A stretch of 61,235 nt of DNA from Armatimonadota bacterium (lineage in GTDB: Bacteria; Armatimonadota; UBA5829): contig JAMCYN010000045.1 of assembly GCA_023474015.1 (NCBI GenBank), positions 1 through 61,235 of the forward strand. The letters run 5' to 3'. The first letter of the stretch is position 1. Every line of letters starts with the position of its first letter. A program made the position numbers and the translations under genes. The notes beneath the pieces are model-generated. The model ran no database searches and was not told the origin of the DNA. It worked only from the letters and a program-made list of their open reading frames with translations. This document shows, in pieces, positions 1 through 8,492 of the stretch.

Positions 1-126
1 TTACTGTGCGAAGTTCTAGCACGGATACGTGTTTGGCTGGACCAGCCGGAGTCCGCGACAAATCCGGCCAGGGAAAATTTGTCTCTCTTTTCCAGCGTCC
101 GTGGAGGATTACGCCATCTCATACGT

Positions 127-172
127 GTTTCGGGATTTGAGTGGAGCGAATGCGGAACGGAAATCCCGAAAC
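127..172. repeat. Palindromic repeat, TTTCGGGATTT family
   Basis: Inverted repeat with arms GTTTCGGGATTT and AAATCCCGAAAC around a short spacer containing GGAGCG-like sequence. Related elements occur at 5284-5343, 24064-24140, 24657-24692 and 35741-35817, so it is a dispersed family. It lies just downstream of the c-di-GMP gene on the minus strand and could fold as a transcript-end hairpin. Nothing else was recognised in positions 1-183; short ORFs there have no family character. Confidence 0.7.
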
Positions 173-183
173 GAACAGAACGC

Positions 184-3033
184 TCACGCCGCGCGCTCTT
201 CGCTGAGGCTGTCGATCTCTCCCGAGGCCGCAAGCTTCTGTTCCAATGCCTTCACGATTTCTGCGGAGTAGAATGACCCTGAATGACGGCGCAGTTCATC
301 GATAGCTTCCCGTGGGGTCAGCCTGCTCCTATACGATCTTTCGGAAGTCATCGCCTCGTATGCGTCCACCACGGCGATAATTCGCGCCGGGAACGGTATC
401 GCCGGGCCGCGGAGGCCGTCGGGATAACCGGTTCCGTCAAGGCGCTCGTGGTGGTGTCTGATAATGGTGCTCACGTAGGCGAGTTCGTCGATTGCTCCGA
501 CGATCTTGCTGCCGAGCGCGGGGTGCTCCCGCATCGCCGCCCATTCTTCCTCGGTCAAAGGCGATTGCTTGTTCAGCGCACTGTCCGGCAGGGCGAGCTT
601 GCCGACGTCGTGGAGCCTGGCCGCGAGTTCGAGCGCGGACCGTTCTTCCTGGGGTATCTTAAGCTCGTCGGCCATCCCCAGCGCCAGGGCGGTTACCTGC
701 TGGCTGTGGCCGGCGGTGTAGTGGTCCTTGGCGTCGATAGCCGATACCAGGGCGTCGATTGCCTGCAGCAGCAGGCCGGTGCTTTTTTGAGTCAGCCTTT
801 GGCGCTCAAGCCGTCGGCGCTCGAGGTTGCGCTCGATGAGCAGCGGCAATTCAGCCGGATTATACGGCCTGAGCAGTATATCCGAAGCGCCTCTGCGCAG
901 GGCCTCTCGTGCGGCCTCGACATGCAAACTTGGCGTGACAAGTATTATCGGCATCGCCGGATGGATGGCGGCGAGCGTGCCTAGAGGTTTCATCTCACTG
1001 TTCGGCAAGGCGTCAATGCTGACCAGGGCCACATCAAACAGTCGGGTGCGCAGGAACTCGGCAGCATCGTTTGGACTGTTAACAACATCCACGAGGAATG
1101 AATTTCCGGCAAGGGTTTCCCGCATTACGCCGCAGTCCTCCGCGTCGGCACGTTCCATGATAAGCACGGTCTTGTGCGGTCCGACATTCTCGGCGGCTTC
1201 AGTCTCACTATCCGATTGTCCGCAGCCGGTCTTGCCCCAGACCACAACGCGATTCCGCCCCGTGATTTTGGAGTGATAGAGTGCGCGATCGGCTCGCTCG
1301 ATTACTTCGCCCGGCGTGTCGCCGTCAGCCGGATACTCCGCCACCCCCATGCTGACCGTAACGGAACCTTTGTCAAGGACCAGCTTCGAAACCGCGACCC
1401 TTATCCTATCCGCTACCGCCCTGGCGTCGTCTTTGCTGATCCCCCGTAGGAGCAGCGCGAACTCCTCGCCTCCGTATCTTGCCGCAAGGTCACCCTGACG
1501 GAGTTTGGATGCGAGAACCTTAGCCACCTGGCGGAGGACGACGTCGCCCTCCTGGTGACCGTAGGTATCGTTATATATCTTGAAATGGTCCACGTCGATC
1601 ATGACCAGGCTGAACACCCGCTGCGACCGGCGCGAACGAGGGCGGCAAAGTTCGTTGAGAGTCTGCTGAAGTGTCCGGTGGTTTGCCAGACCGGTAAGGC
1701 CGTCCATTGTCGCCTGGACTGATAGCTCCTGGTTCACTCCGGCGAGATCGTCAAGAAGATGCCTGGATTGTTCCATGGCAAGGTTATACGAGATCATTGC
1801 GGAAGCCTGGAGCGCGATGGCCTCGATCAGGTGGGCGGCCTCGTCCTTGCAGTCCTTGGACGGATAGAATGCCACAATCGCGCCGTTGGCGCCGACTTCC
1901 GACCTTATTGGGCAGCATAGCAGGCTTTGAATTCCTATCTCCGTAAGGACGCGGCTGAAATCATCCTTTTCCGAACCCGCATGAAACACTCGCGGCTCGC
2001 GCCAGTTTCTGTCAGTGATAACGCCGCCGGCAACCTCCAGAAACGCGGCTTGCATGGCGGCGCCGATCCCATCGGCTCGCTCGCATTCGATGTCGCCCAT
2101 ACAGGGATCGATCGTGAAAAGCGCTACCAGATCGGTGCCGAGAACCTGACTGCCGGTGCGAACGACGGCCGCGCGGACATCCGCCAGTCCGGCCTGCGGC
2201 CCCACTTCGCACATTATGCTGGAGACAATCTTAACCTTTCTCAGCTCACCGCTTAGCGCTTCCTCGGGGATCGGCCTGCGAATTGCCGCCATGACCACTC
2301 CCACGAAGGTCGCGAGCACCGGCAGCAAGGCCGGCGAAAGGGATTCCCGTGAGGCAGCGCCGAGCGCGAGCACGCTCATCGAGTCGGGCGATGTCTCAAT
2401 GGGTACAAGAAGAACGTATCCGGTGCCGTCCGTCACGAGATTGCCGATGTCGGCATCGGCAAATGGCTCCACGCATTCAATTATACGGCGGGAAGTTATA
2501 CATAGTTGCACAACAGGCTGGTCGACCGGGTCGGTATCGGCGGTCTCTCGTGGTTCGGGCGAGGTATACGGTTTGGGTTTCGGATACTGGGCCTCCAGGC
2601 GCACAGCACCGGAGGGGTCGGGAGTCCAGATAGCGGCAAGGGACGCATTTGTTTGCTCGGCTGTGATCCGGCACAGTTCTATGAGAACGCGGGAGGTATC
2701 AGCGCCGGTCGTAAGTAAGTCAGAAAGGGGCTTGACGGCTTTGAGTAAGTCGCCATCCATGTCCGTCGGACTAGCGGCGGGGCACAAGCGCAACGCCAGC
2801 CACAGGCCGGGAAGCCAGGCGATTATCAGTGCGGCGTGCAGTGCCCAGGAGCGTGAGAGGACGAAGAACACAAGCGACGCTGCCAATCCCATAGCCAGGC
2901 CAATAAATAGAAATCGCCGCCGCGCGGCGACGGTATTAGGCGTTGGTTTGCAGATTTCCACGTTGAGATTATCGGCTCTAACGGAGGAAAATCTCAGTCC
3001 CGAATCTGATGGTAAGTCCGTAAAGCATGTCAA
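184..3033 (-). CDS. GAF/GGDEF/receiver/HD-GYP cyclic-di-GMP signalling protein
   Basis: A large membrane-anchored c-di-GMP enzyme. With the TTG start at 3033 it is about 949 aa: two membrane segments (about 41-80), two GAF-like sensor regions (about 110-425), a GGDEF cyclase domain with an intact GGEEF motif in RYGGEEFALLL, a receiver-like domain, and a C-terminal HD-GYP phosphodiesterase with HDVGK and HHERLDGTGYPDG. The receiver keeps the acceptor-region aspartate (ALVSID) but has arginine where lysine is usual (LLRPYNP), so it may be non-canonical. Both synthesis and hydrolysis of c-di-GMP look possible in one chain. The open frame continues upstream to 3315 but would overlap divergent amrS, so a start between 2961 (GTG) and 3033 (TTG) is preferred. 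No good ribosome site decides it. Confidence 0.85.
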   Translation of the reverse strand: MTCFTDLPSDSGLRFSSVRADNLNVEICKPTPNTVAARRRFLFIGLAMGLAASLVFFVLSRSWALHAALIIAWLPGLWLALRLCPAASPTDMDGDLLKAVKPLSDLLTTGADTSRVLIELCRITAEQTNASLAAIWTPDPSGAVRLEAQYPKPKPYTSPEPRETADTDPVDQPVVQLCITSRRIIECVEPFADADIGNLVTDGTGYVLLVPIETSPDSMSVLALGAASRESLSPALLPVLATFVGVVMAAIRRPIPEEALSGELRKVKIVSSIMCEVGPQAGLADVRAAVVRTGSQVLGTDLVALFTIDPCMGDIECERADGIGAAMQAAFLEVAGGVITDRNWREPRVFHAGSEKDDFSRVLTEIGIQSLLCCPIRSEVGANGAIVAFYPSKDCKDEAAHLIEAIALQASAMISYNLAMEQSRHLLDDLAGVNQELSVQATMDGLTGLANHRTLQQTLNELCRPRSRRSQRVFSLVMIDVDHFKIYNDTYGHQEGDVVLRQVAKVLASKLRQGDLAARYGGEEFALLLRGISKDDARAVADRIRVAVSKLVLDKGSVTVSMGVAEYPADGDTPGEVIERADRALYHSKITGRNRVVVWGKTGCGQSDSETEAAENVGPHKTVLIMERADAEDCGVMRETLAGNSFLVDVVNSPNDAAEFLRTRLFDVALVSIDALPNSEMKPLGTLAAIHPAMPIILVTPSLHVEAAREALRRGASDILLRPYNPAELPLLIERNLERRRLERQRLTQKSTGLLLQAIDALVSAIDAKDHYTAGHSQQVTALALGMADELKIPQEERSALELAARLHDVGKLALPDSALNKQSPLTEEEWAAMREHPALGSKIVGAIDELAYVSTIIRHHHERLDGTGYPDGLRGPAIPFPARIIAVVDAYEAMTSERSYRSRLTPREAIDELRRHSGSFYSAEIVKALEQKLAASGEIDSLSEERAA

Positions 3034-3060
3034 TATACTATGATATGAGGTGACACAGCG

Positions 3061-4140
3061 TTGGCCATGGACATCAGGACCAAGAACATCGAGGCATTGA
3101 GGCAAGCAGGGGCATTGAAAGAGGCCCTTCTGGCCGAGGATCTCGGCGATGGAAGGATAGGCTGCAACATCTGCCAGCGTCGGTGCAGGATTACTCGGGG
3201 TGGGGTGGGGTACTGCCGCACGAAGGTCAACTATCAGGACAAACTGTATGACACGATCTACGGCGTGATCTCCTCCGCGGCAGCGGACCCGATCGAGAAA
3301 AAGCCCGTGTTTCACTTCAAGCCAGGGAGCAGTTGCTTCTCTGTGGGAACGCTCGGCTGCAACTTTCGATGCGTATTCTGCCAGAACTGGCAGATCGCGT
3401 ATGCTGATTCGGTCGAGTCAGCGGCTGGAATGTGCCGGACCGGCGTGTCACCCGAGATGCTCGTCCGTATGGCTAAGGATAACCGGTGCCAAGGGGTTGC
3501 CTGGACGTACAACGAGCCGGGGATATGGCTCAACTACACGCTCGACTGCGCCAGACTGTGCAAGGAGCACGGCCTTTACACAGTCTACGTCACCAACGGC
3601 TACGCCACTTCCGAGCACCTCGACATGATCGGCCCGTATCTCGATGTCTACCGTGTTGATCTGAAAAGCATGGACGACTCATTCTACAAAGAGCTTATTA
3701 AGGCCCCATCCGTTCAGGGCATACTTGATGTGACTATCCAAGCTAAAGCAAAGTGGAACATGCATGTCGAGTGTGTGACCAATGTGATACCCGGTTGGAA
3801 TGATTCAGAAAATAATCTCGCGCGCACCGCCGAGTGGATCGTCGACAACCTCGGCCCACTCACCCCCTGGCATGTTACACGGTTCTTCCCATACGGCGAG
3901 CTGTCCGATATACCTCCCACACCACCGGAAACTCTGGAAAAAGCCATCGGCATCGGGAAGCAATCCGGGCTGAAATTCGTCTATCTGGGCAATATGCTTA
4001 CTGAGATCGGGGAGAATACGTATTGCCCCATGTGCGGAAACCTGGCAATCGAGCGCATGGGATACAGGACGGCGCTGGTGGGAATCGACGATAAGGGAAG
4101 GTGCAGCGTGGATGGTGCAAACTTGAATGTCAGGATGTAG
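3061..4140 (+). CDS. amrS: AmmeMemoRadiSam system radical SAM enzyme
   Basis: Radical SAM protein of the AmrS family (older annotations: pyruvate-formate-lyase-activating-enzyme-like), 359 aa. The N-terminal cysteine-rich region has CNICQRRC (from residue 35) and a further Cys52. The [4Fe-4S]/SAM motif CNFRCVFC is at residues 100-107. The TTG start at 3061 is favoured over the ATG at 3067 because GAGGTG at 3047-3052 is 8 nt before the TTG. Members often sit beside Memo and AMMECR1 genes; neither is within this window. The gene is divergent from the c-di-GMP protein with about 27 nt between starts. Its substrate cannot be told from the sequence. Confidence 0.9.
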   Translation: MAMDIRTKNIEALRQAGALKEALLAEDLGDGRIGCNICQRRCRITRGGVGYCRTKVNYQDKLYDTIYGVISSAAADPIEKKPVFHFKPGSSCFSVGTLGCNFRCVFCQNWQIAYADSVESAAGMCRTGVSPEMLVRMAKDNRCQGVAWTYNEPGIWLNYTLDCARLCKEHGLYTVYVTNGYATSEHLDMIGPYLDVYRVDLKSMDDSFYKELIKAPSVQGILDVTIQAKAKWNMHVECVTNVIPGWNDSENNLARTAEWIVDNLGPLTPWHVTRFFPYGELSDIPPTPPETLEKAIGIGKQSGLKFVYLGNMLTEIGENTYCPMCGNLAIERMGYRTALVGIDDKGRCSVDGANLNVRM

Positions 4141-4206
4141 GCGGCTTGACGGACAGTGTGTTGCATGATATCATTCTCGTGAAATGCGACATCATGGAGG
4201 GGGCTT

Positions 4207-4458
4207 GTGGTAAGAGCAATAGTTCAGCTTACTGAATCCCAGGCAAAGGAACTGCGGGAACGCGCAAGAGAGCAGGGGATATCGGTTTCGGAACTCGTGC
4301 GTCGAGGCGTGGACCTGGTCCTGCGCACCGGTATCACCAATGCGGAGGTCCGCAAGAGGGCCAAAGCAGCCGTTGGCTTCATAAAGGACGTGCCGGACCT
4401 ATCGGTAAACCACGACAAGTACCTTGCGGAAGTAAATGCGGAAAGGCAGTCGGAGTGA
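4207..4458 (+). CDS. VapB-like ribbon-helix-helix antitoxin
   Basis: An 83-aa protein starting with GTG, with a ribbon-helix-helix start (VRAIVQLTESQAKELRERA, then GISVSELVRRGVD) and a C-terminal tail suited to binding a toxin. GGAGG at 4196-4200 lies 6 nt before the start. The stop codon overlaps the start of the PIN toxin by 4 nt, the usual antitoxin-then-toxin order. The expected role is to neutralise the downstream RNase and repress the operon promoter. Confidence 0.85.
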   Translation: MVRAIVQLTESQAKELRERAREQGISVSELVRRGVDLVLRTGITNAEVRKRAKAAVGFIKDVPDLSVNHDKYLAEVNAERQSE

Positions 4459-4859
4459 GCGTCTATATAGATACGTCCGCTTTTCTCGCAATTGCCAACA
4501 GTGAAGATGACAAGCACAAGCAGGCAGCCGGCATCTGGCTTCGGCTGATAGATGATATTGAGATGGTGGTCACGTCCAACTACACGGTGGTCGAGACAAC
4601 AGCGCTGCTACAAAGCCGTCATGGCATACCGGCGTTGCGTCGATTTGCCGAAGGTATCTTGCCCGCCGTTCTTATAGAATGGGTAGATCCGACAGTTCAT
4701 TCCGCGGCTATGACCATGGCTTTGTCCGGCTCGGGCAAACAAAGCCCTGGTTTTGTGGACTGCGTGAGCTTCGAGATGATTCGCAGGAGCGGAATTGCCC
4801 ACGTGTTCGCGTATGATCGACACTTCCATGATCGGGGATTCAGCATACTCGGAGAGTAG
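4455..4859 (+). CDS. VapC-type PIN-domain toxin
   Basis: A 134-aa PIN-domain protein, the normal VapC length. Acidic residues expected to bind Mg2+/Mn2+ are visible: D6 (YIDTSAF), E47 (VVETTALL), D102 (FVDCVSF) and D121 (AYDRHF). It starts with GTG within the antitoxin stop region (4-nt overlap), so translation is coupled. VapC enzymes are endoribonucleases that usually cut tRNA or rRNA; the target here is unknown. First of four PIN modules in the window. Confidence 0.9.
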   Translation: MSVYIDTSAFLAIANSEDDKHKQAAGIWLRLIDDIEMVVTSNYTVVETTALLQSRHGIPALRRFAEGILPAVLIEWVDPTVHSAAMTMALSGSGKQSPGFVDCVSFEMIRRSGIAHVFAYDRHFHDRGFSILGE

Positions 4860-5012
4860 CCAGATGACCTTGAAACAGACATTCGCCTTGGGCTGATGCT
4901 TACGGTTATTGGGATTGGGTTAACATAACATATATTATCGCGCGTGCCATTCGTCTCAAACCAGCGGCAGCCGGGCTGACTCCCCCGGACTGCCGCTAAA
5001 CATCTTATATAA

Positions 5013-5213
5013 TCACGCCTCGGCCGACTTGCGCAGAATATCGACTGCCTCATCGAGCTTGCGCACCGTCTGCCTGGCCCGGTCGAATATCTCGTTCACG
5101 GACCTGGCCGCTTCTTCGTGATGGTGAGACTTGTAGTAGACCACGGTCGCTGTAACAGCGGCGGCTCCTACAAACGCTCCTAGAACAATAGCGAGTGATT
5201 TCCGATCGCTCAC
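5013..5213 (-). CDS. Small single-pass membrane protein, unknown function
   Basis: A 66-aa protein. The GTG start at 5213 is chosen because GGAGA lies about 6 nt upstream; the longer frame to 5345 runs into a repeat. One hydrophobic segment (LAIVLGAFVGAAAVTATVVYY, about residues 6-26 with flanks) is followed by a charged helical tail rich in Glu, Arg and Lys. The architecture resembles YtxH-like small envelope proteins, but no diagnostic motif is present. It stands alone between the vapBC pair and a response regulator. Confidence 0.6.
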   Translation of the reverse strand: MSDRKSLAIVLGAFVGAAAVTATVVYYKSHHHEEAARSVNEIFDRARQTVRKLDEAVDILRKSAEA

Positions 5214-5283
5214 AGACTGTCTCCGATAATCATTCACATTTGCTTCGGCCCCCGCGGAACCGAAGCAACTAAAAGAACACCGG

Positions 5284-5343
5284 TGTTTCGGGAATCTTGT
5301 TCCCGAAACGAAATGCACGTATCGGGAATAAAGTTCCCGATAC
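5284..5343. repeat. Double hairpin, TTTCGGGATTT-family relative
   Basis: Two adjacent hairpins. The first has arms GTTTCGGGAA (5284-5293) and TTCCCGAAAC (5300-5309). The second has arms GTATCGGGAA (5319-5328) and TTCCCGATAC (5334-5343). Loops are 5-6 nt. The second is a compensated variant of the first (TT to AT with matching change in the other arm), which suggests pairing matters. They lie between two minus-strand genes. Confidence 0.75.
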
Positions 5344-5351
5344 ACCTTGCA

Positions 5352-5765
5352 TTACAGGTTGATGTCATATCTCTTGTCGCCGCCGGGCCCGCCGTCCGTT
5401 GAATCGAAGATCCTCTTGACGAAGGACAGCAGCTCCATAGGGTTGAACGGCTTGGTGAGGTAGCAGTCAACGCCCGACTGCCAGCCCTTGAAAACGTCGG
5501 CGTCCTGGGCCTTTGCGGTTAACATAATCACAGGAATGTCTCTGGTGGACGGGTTTCGGCGCAGGTTCTGCAGCACTTCAAAACCGTCCATATACGGCAT
5601 CATGACGTCCAGCACGACCAGATCAGGGTTTTCATCCGCCACCTTTTGCAGGGCTTCCTTGCCGTCGTTGGCCGTCACTACTTCGTAACCCGCCCGCTCA
5701 AGGTTTACCTGGACGAGGCGGACGATGTGCTTCTCATCATCACACGCTAGAATTTTTTTTGGCAC
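5352..5765 (-). CDS. Single-domain response regulator (receiver only)
   Basis: A 137-aa receiver domain without an output domain (CheY/DivK-like layout). The acidic pair D9/D10, phospho-acceptor D53 (VVLDVMMPYMDG), T83 and K105 (LTKPFNP) are all present, so it should be phosphorylatable. The GTG start at 5765 has GGAGG at 5773-5777; longer in-frame starts overlap the permease gene. No histidine kinase is nearby, so the partner is unknown. The C-terminal tail (STDGGPGGDKRY) is glycine-rich. Confidence 0.9.
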   Translation of the reverse strand: MPKKILACDDEKHIVRLVQVNLERAGYEVVTANDGKEALQKVADENPDLVVLDVMMPYMDGFEVLQNLRRNPSTRDIPVIMLTAKAQDADVFKGWQSGVDCYLTKPFNPMELLSFVKRIFDSTDGGPGGDKRYDINL

Positions 5766-5902
5766 GCCGGAACCTCCATAAAGAGTAGAAGTCAGAGGTT
5801 GGACGTTAGAATCTCTGCCCCAAAACCTCAACTCCAGTATAGCACGACGAGTATTCGCGGTCAATTGTTCCAACAGTCGGGAGTCCCACAGTCGCGAGTC
5901 CC

Positions 5903-7450
5903 CTACCCTGCCGGTGGCTTCTGCTCCTGCTTCGCGCGATATTTGGCCATCACGCTGTGGTGCCTGCCGTAGCTGATGTAGACGACAAAGCCTATGGCAA
6001 GCCAGATGAAGAGTCGGAACCAGTTCTCCTTGGGAAGCGAAAGCATCAGAAGCAGGCAGAACAGAATTCCCAAGATCGGAACGAGCGGCACCATGGGACA
6101 CCGAAATGGTCGCCTGGCGTCAGGATGGGTTTTGCGCATTATGAGAACGGCGACACACACGATCGCGAATGCCAGCAGTGTACCGATATTTACAAGCTCC
6201 GCCAGAATGCCGAGCGGGAGCAAGGCGGCCATCGTGGCGACCATGCACCCGGTAAGGATAGTCGATTTCCACGGTGTCCGGAACCGCTCGTGAACTGCCC
6301 CGAAGAAGCTCTCGGGCACAAGGCCGTCACGGGCCATGGCAAGCAATACACGCGGCTGGCTGAGCATCAACACCAGCAGAACGGACGTTATCCCCGCGAC
6401 CGCGCCCAATGCAATTACAAACTGCGCCCAGGGCAATCCAACCTGAGCAAAGGCGTTTGAGACAGGGGCCTCGATACTCAGCTTATTGTAGGGCACCATT
6501 CCGGTAAGAACAGCCGTCACGGCGATGTAGAGCAGTGTGCATATAGCTAAGGAGGCTATTATGCCGATAGGCACGTCCCGCTGCGGGTTCCTCGCCTCCT
6601 CGGCATGCGTGGAAACGGAGTCAAAGCCTATGTACGCGAAGAATATCATCGCTGCTCCGGCAAACATTCCGAGCGGCGCTCCATTCGCCGCGTGCTTTCC
6701 GAGAATGGGGATGTCGAAGAAACTGACGCCCGAGTACCCGAAAGGTGCAAATGGATGCCAGTTCCTGGGGTCGACGTAGAACGCCCCAACCGCGATCACG
6801 AAGAGCACAATGGCGACCTTCACAATCACCATTGCCGAATTGAAGCGCGCGCTTTCCCTTATCCCGATCACAAGGATAACCGTTATAACCGCCGTGATTA
6901 TGATCGCCGGGAGGTCGATGAGGCTGCCCGTCGCGTGAAAGCCTTTTCCAGGGTCGAAATCGATGGGCGCGTTCGAGAACGCCGCCGGTATTGAAACCAG
7001 CGGCAGTCCTAAGTGCTGATGCGCATATCTGGAGCAGACACCCAGCAGGTCCTGAAAGTACTTCGACCAGCCGTGCGCGACGGTTGCGGATGCGACCGTG
7101 TACTCCAACACCAAATCCCATCCGATTATCCAGGCAAAAAGCTCCCCAAGGGTGGCATAAGCATATGTGAATGCCGATCCCGCCACCGGAGCCATCGAGG
7201 CAAACTCGGCGTAGCAGAGCGCGGCGAATATGCACGCGATTCCGGCCAGAGCGTAAGAGAGTATCAGGGCAGGTCCGGCCTTGTCGTGCGCCGCCACGCC
7301 GGTCAATACGAATATGCCGGTTCCGATGATACACCCCACGCCCAGGCTCGTCAGCTCTATCGGTCCCAGCACTCGGCGGAGGCGGTTCTCGCCCTCCATT
7401 TCTTCCAAAAGCAACTTCAGCGGCTTCCGGGCAAGAAGCTTCTTAACCAT
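5903..7450 (-). CDS. APC-superfamily amino acid permease (cationic amino acid transporter-like)
   Basis: A 515-aa integral membrane protein with about 12 hydrophobic segments and the APC first-helix signature GVGCIIGTGIFVLTG (about residues 35-50). Length and the lysine/arginine-rich N-terminus fit the CAT/YfnA group of amino acid importers. Its start overlaps the stop of the upstream alpha/alpha-barrel gene by 8 nt, making it the last gene of the STAS-glycosyltransferase-barrel operon. The substrate cannot be assigned. Confidence 0.9.
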   Translation of the reverse strand: MVKKLLARKPLKLLLEEMEGENRLRRVLGPIELTSLGVGCIIGTGIFVLTGVAAHDKAGPALILSYALAGIACIFAALCYAEFASMAPVAGSAFTYAYATLGELFAWIIGWDLVLEYTVASATVAHGWSKYFQDLLGVCSRYAHQHLGLPLVSIPAAFSNAPIDFDPGKGFHATGSLIDLPAIIITAVITVILVIGIRESARFNSAMVIVKVAIVLFVIAVGAFYVDPRNWHPFAPFGYSGVSFFDIPILGKHAANGAPLGMFAGAAMIFFAYIGFDSVSTHAEEARNPQRDVPIGIIASLAICTLLYIAVTAVLTGMVPYNKLSIEAPVSNAFAQVGLPWAQFVIALGAVAGITSVLLVLMLSQPRVLLAMARDGLVPESFFGAVHERFRTPWKSTILTGCMVATMAALLPLGILAELVNIGTLLAFAIVCVAVLIMRKTHPDARRPFRCPMVPLVPILGILFCLLLMLSLPKENWFRLFIWLAIGFVVYISYGRHHSVMAKYRAKQEQKPPAG

Positions 7451-8486
7451 CTACCAACTTCTCCAAATAAGGCTGCATCGCAAGCTGAGTAAGCAGGCAG
7501 CATATCGTCGACTCGGAGCCCTGGTTGAAGTTCGGTCCGTCGGCCGCGAGCGCGTCGAAGCACCCGCCTGTTACGGGATCATAAAGGGCTTCGCCGACGG
7601 AGTTGCGACCGAAGAACCAATCGAACGACACCTTGGCCAGCTTGAGATACCGCGCATCTTTTGTCGCGTCGTACGCGGCGATGTAAGACATGGTATGGCC
7701 CATCGGATCGACAGGCTGCTGATCGTACCACGCGCGCTCATAACCTTTAAAATACCATCCGTTACACCCGATCGGGTGCAGGATGTCATCGACTATGCAA
7801 ACCGACGTCAAGAATTCCAGGCTCTCCTCGGCGGTCTTGCGGTACTTCTCATCGCCGAACTGTTGATATGCGAGGAACAAGAGCCTGGGCATCATGCCGT
7901 TCGAGTAAGTGAGCATGTCCTCGAACCACTCCCAGCCCGGTTTCGCATTTTCCTCGAAACTCATGCACATCGTGTCGGCGCATCGCCTGAGGGCGGCGGT
8001 TACCTCGCCGTGGTCGGGGACGTGCTGGAGGTAGTAGTAACACCCCATCCCCATGTATGCGCACGCCCTTATCGAACGAAGAATCGGCATCCATCTAAAG
8101 GCCCCGTCGAATATTTGCCTTGCTACCTTCTTGACGTTCGGATGCAAGTCTGCTTGCAGAGCGTAGCCGCAGCCCCATAGGACTCTCCCGAAACAGTCCT
8201 CGCTGGCCTGATCGTCGAGCCACACCTGATCGTAGGACATGAAGTTGTGAAAGTGCCCGGAGGGCGTCTGGGCGTAGTGCAGAAAGCTCAGATACTTACT
8301 GACGAGCTGCAACACCTGCCTCGAACCCGTGCGCTCATACTCCATAATGGCTGCAATCAGGGCCCGGGCGTTGTCGTCAGTGGTGTAGCCGGTCCTGCGG
8401 TTAGGAATGGAGAAAATCGCGTGCTGGATTACCCCTGTGGAATCTGTCAGTGTCTCTAAGTGTTCAAAAACTATTGGTGGGTATAT
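7443..8486 (-). CDS. Alpha/alpha-barrel (six-hairpin glycosidase-like) protein; start codon appears to be AUA
   Basis: About 347 aa from 8486. The repeating aromatic helix-hairpin pattern suggests a six-hairpin glycosidase fold (inference). The first ATG in frame is at 8345, but clearly coding, motif-like sequence lies upstream (HLETLTDSTGVIQHA, then GYTTDDNARALI), directly after the TAG of the glycosyltransferase and in the same frame. Between that TAG (8493-8495) and 8345 there is no ATG, GTG or TTG. An ATA at 8486-8484 has GGAG (8496-8499) exactly 9 nt upstream and is the best start. Alternatives are readthrough of UAG CAA, a CTG start at 8450, or a sequence error changing ATG to ATA. It overlaps the permease gene by 8 nt. 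Confidence 0.75.
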   Translation of the reverse strand: MYPPIVFEHLETLTDSTGVIQHAIFSIPNRRTGYTTDDNARALIAAIMEYERTGSRQVLQLVSKYLSFLHYAQTPSGHFHNFMSYDQVWLDDQASEDCFGRVLWGCGYALQADLHPNVKKVARQIFDGAFRWMPILRSIRACAYMGMGCYYYLQHVPDHGEVTAALRRCADTMCMSFEENAKPGWEWFEDMLTYSNGMMPRLLFLAYQQFGDEKYRKTAEESLEFLTSVCIVDDILHPIGCNGWYFKGYERAWYDQQPVDPMGHTMSYIAAYDATKDARYLKLAKVSFDWFFGRNSVGEALYDPVTGGCFDALAADGPNFNQGSESTICCLLTQLAMQPYLEKLVDG

Positions 8487-8492
8487 GGCTTG

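Noticed and set aside
29..276. Two short plus-strand ORFs at the left edge
   Set aside because: They overlap the repeat and the 3' end of the c-di-GMP gene and show no motif.
2156..3043. 295-aa plus-strand ORF opposite the c-di-GMP gene
   Set aside because: Antisense shadow of a well-supported gene in GC-rich codons; no domain seen.
8346..8492. Untranslated gap between GT and barrel gene
   Set aside because: Its in-frame codons encode motif-like N-terminal sequence, so it is coding, not spacer.
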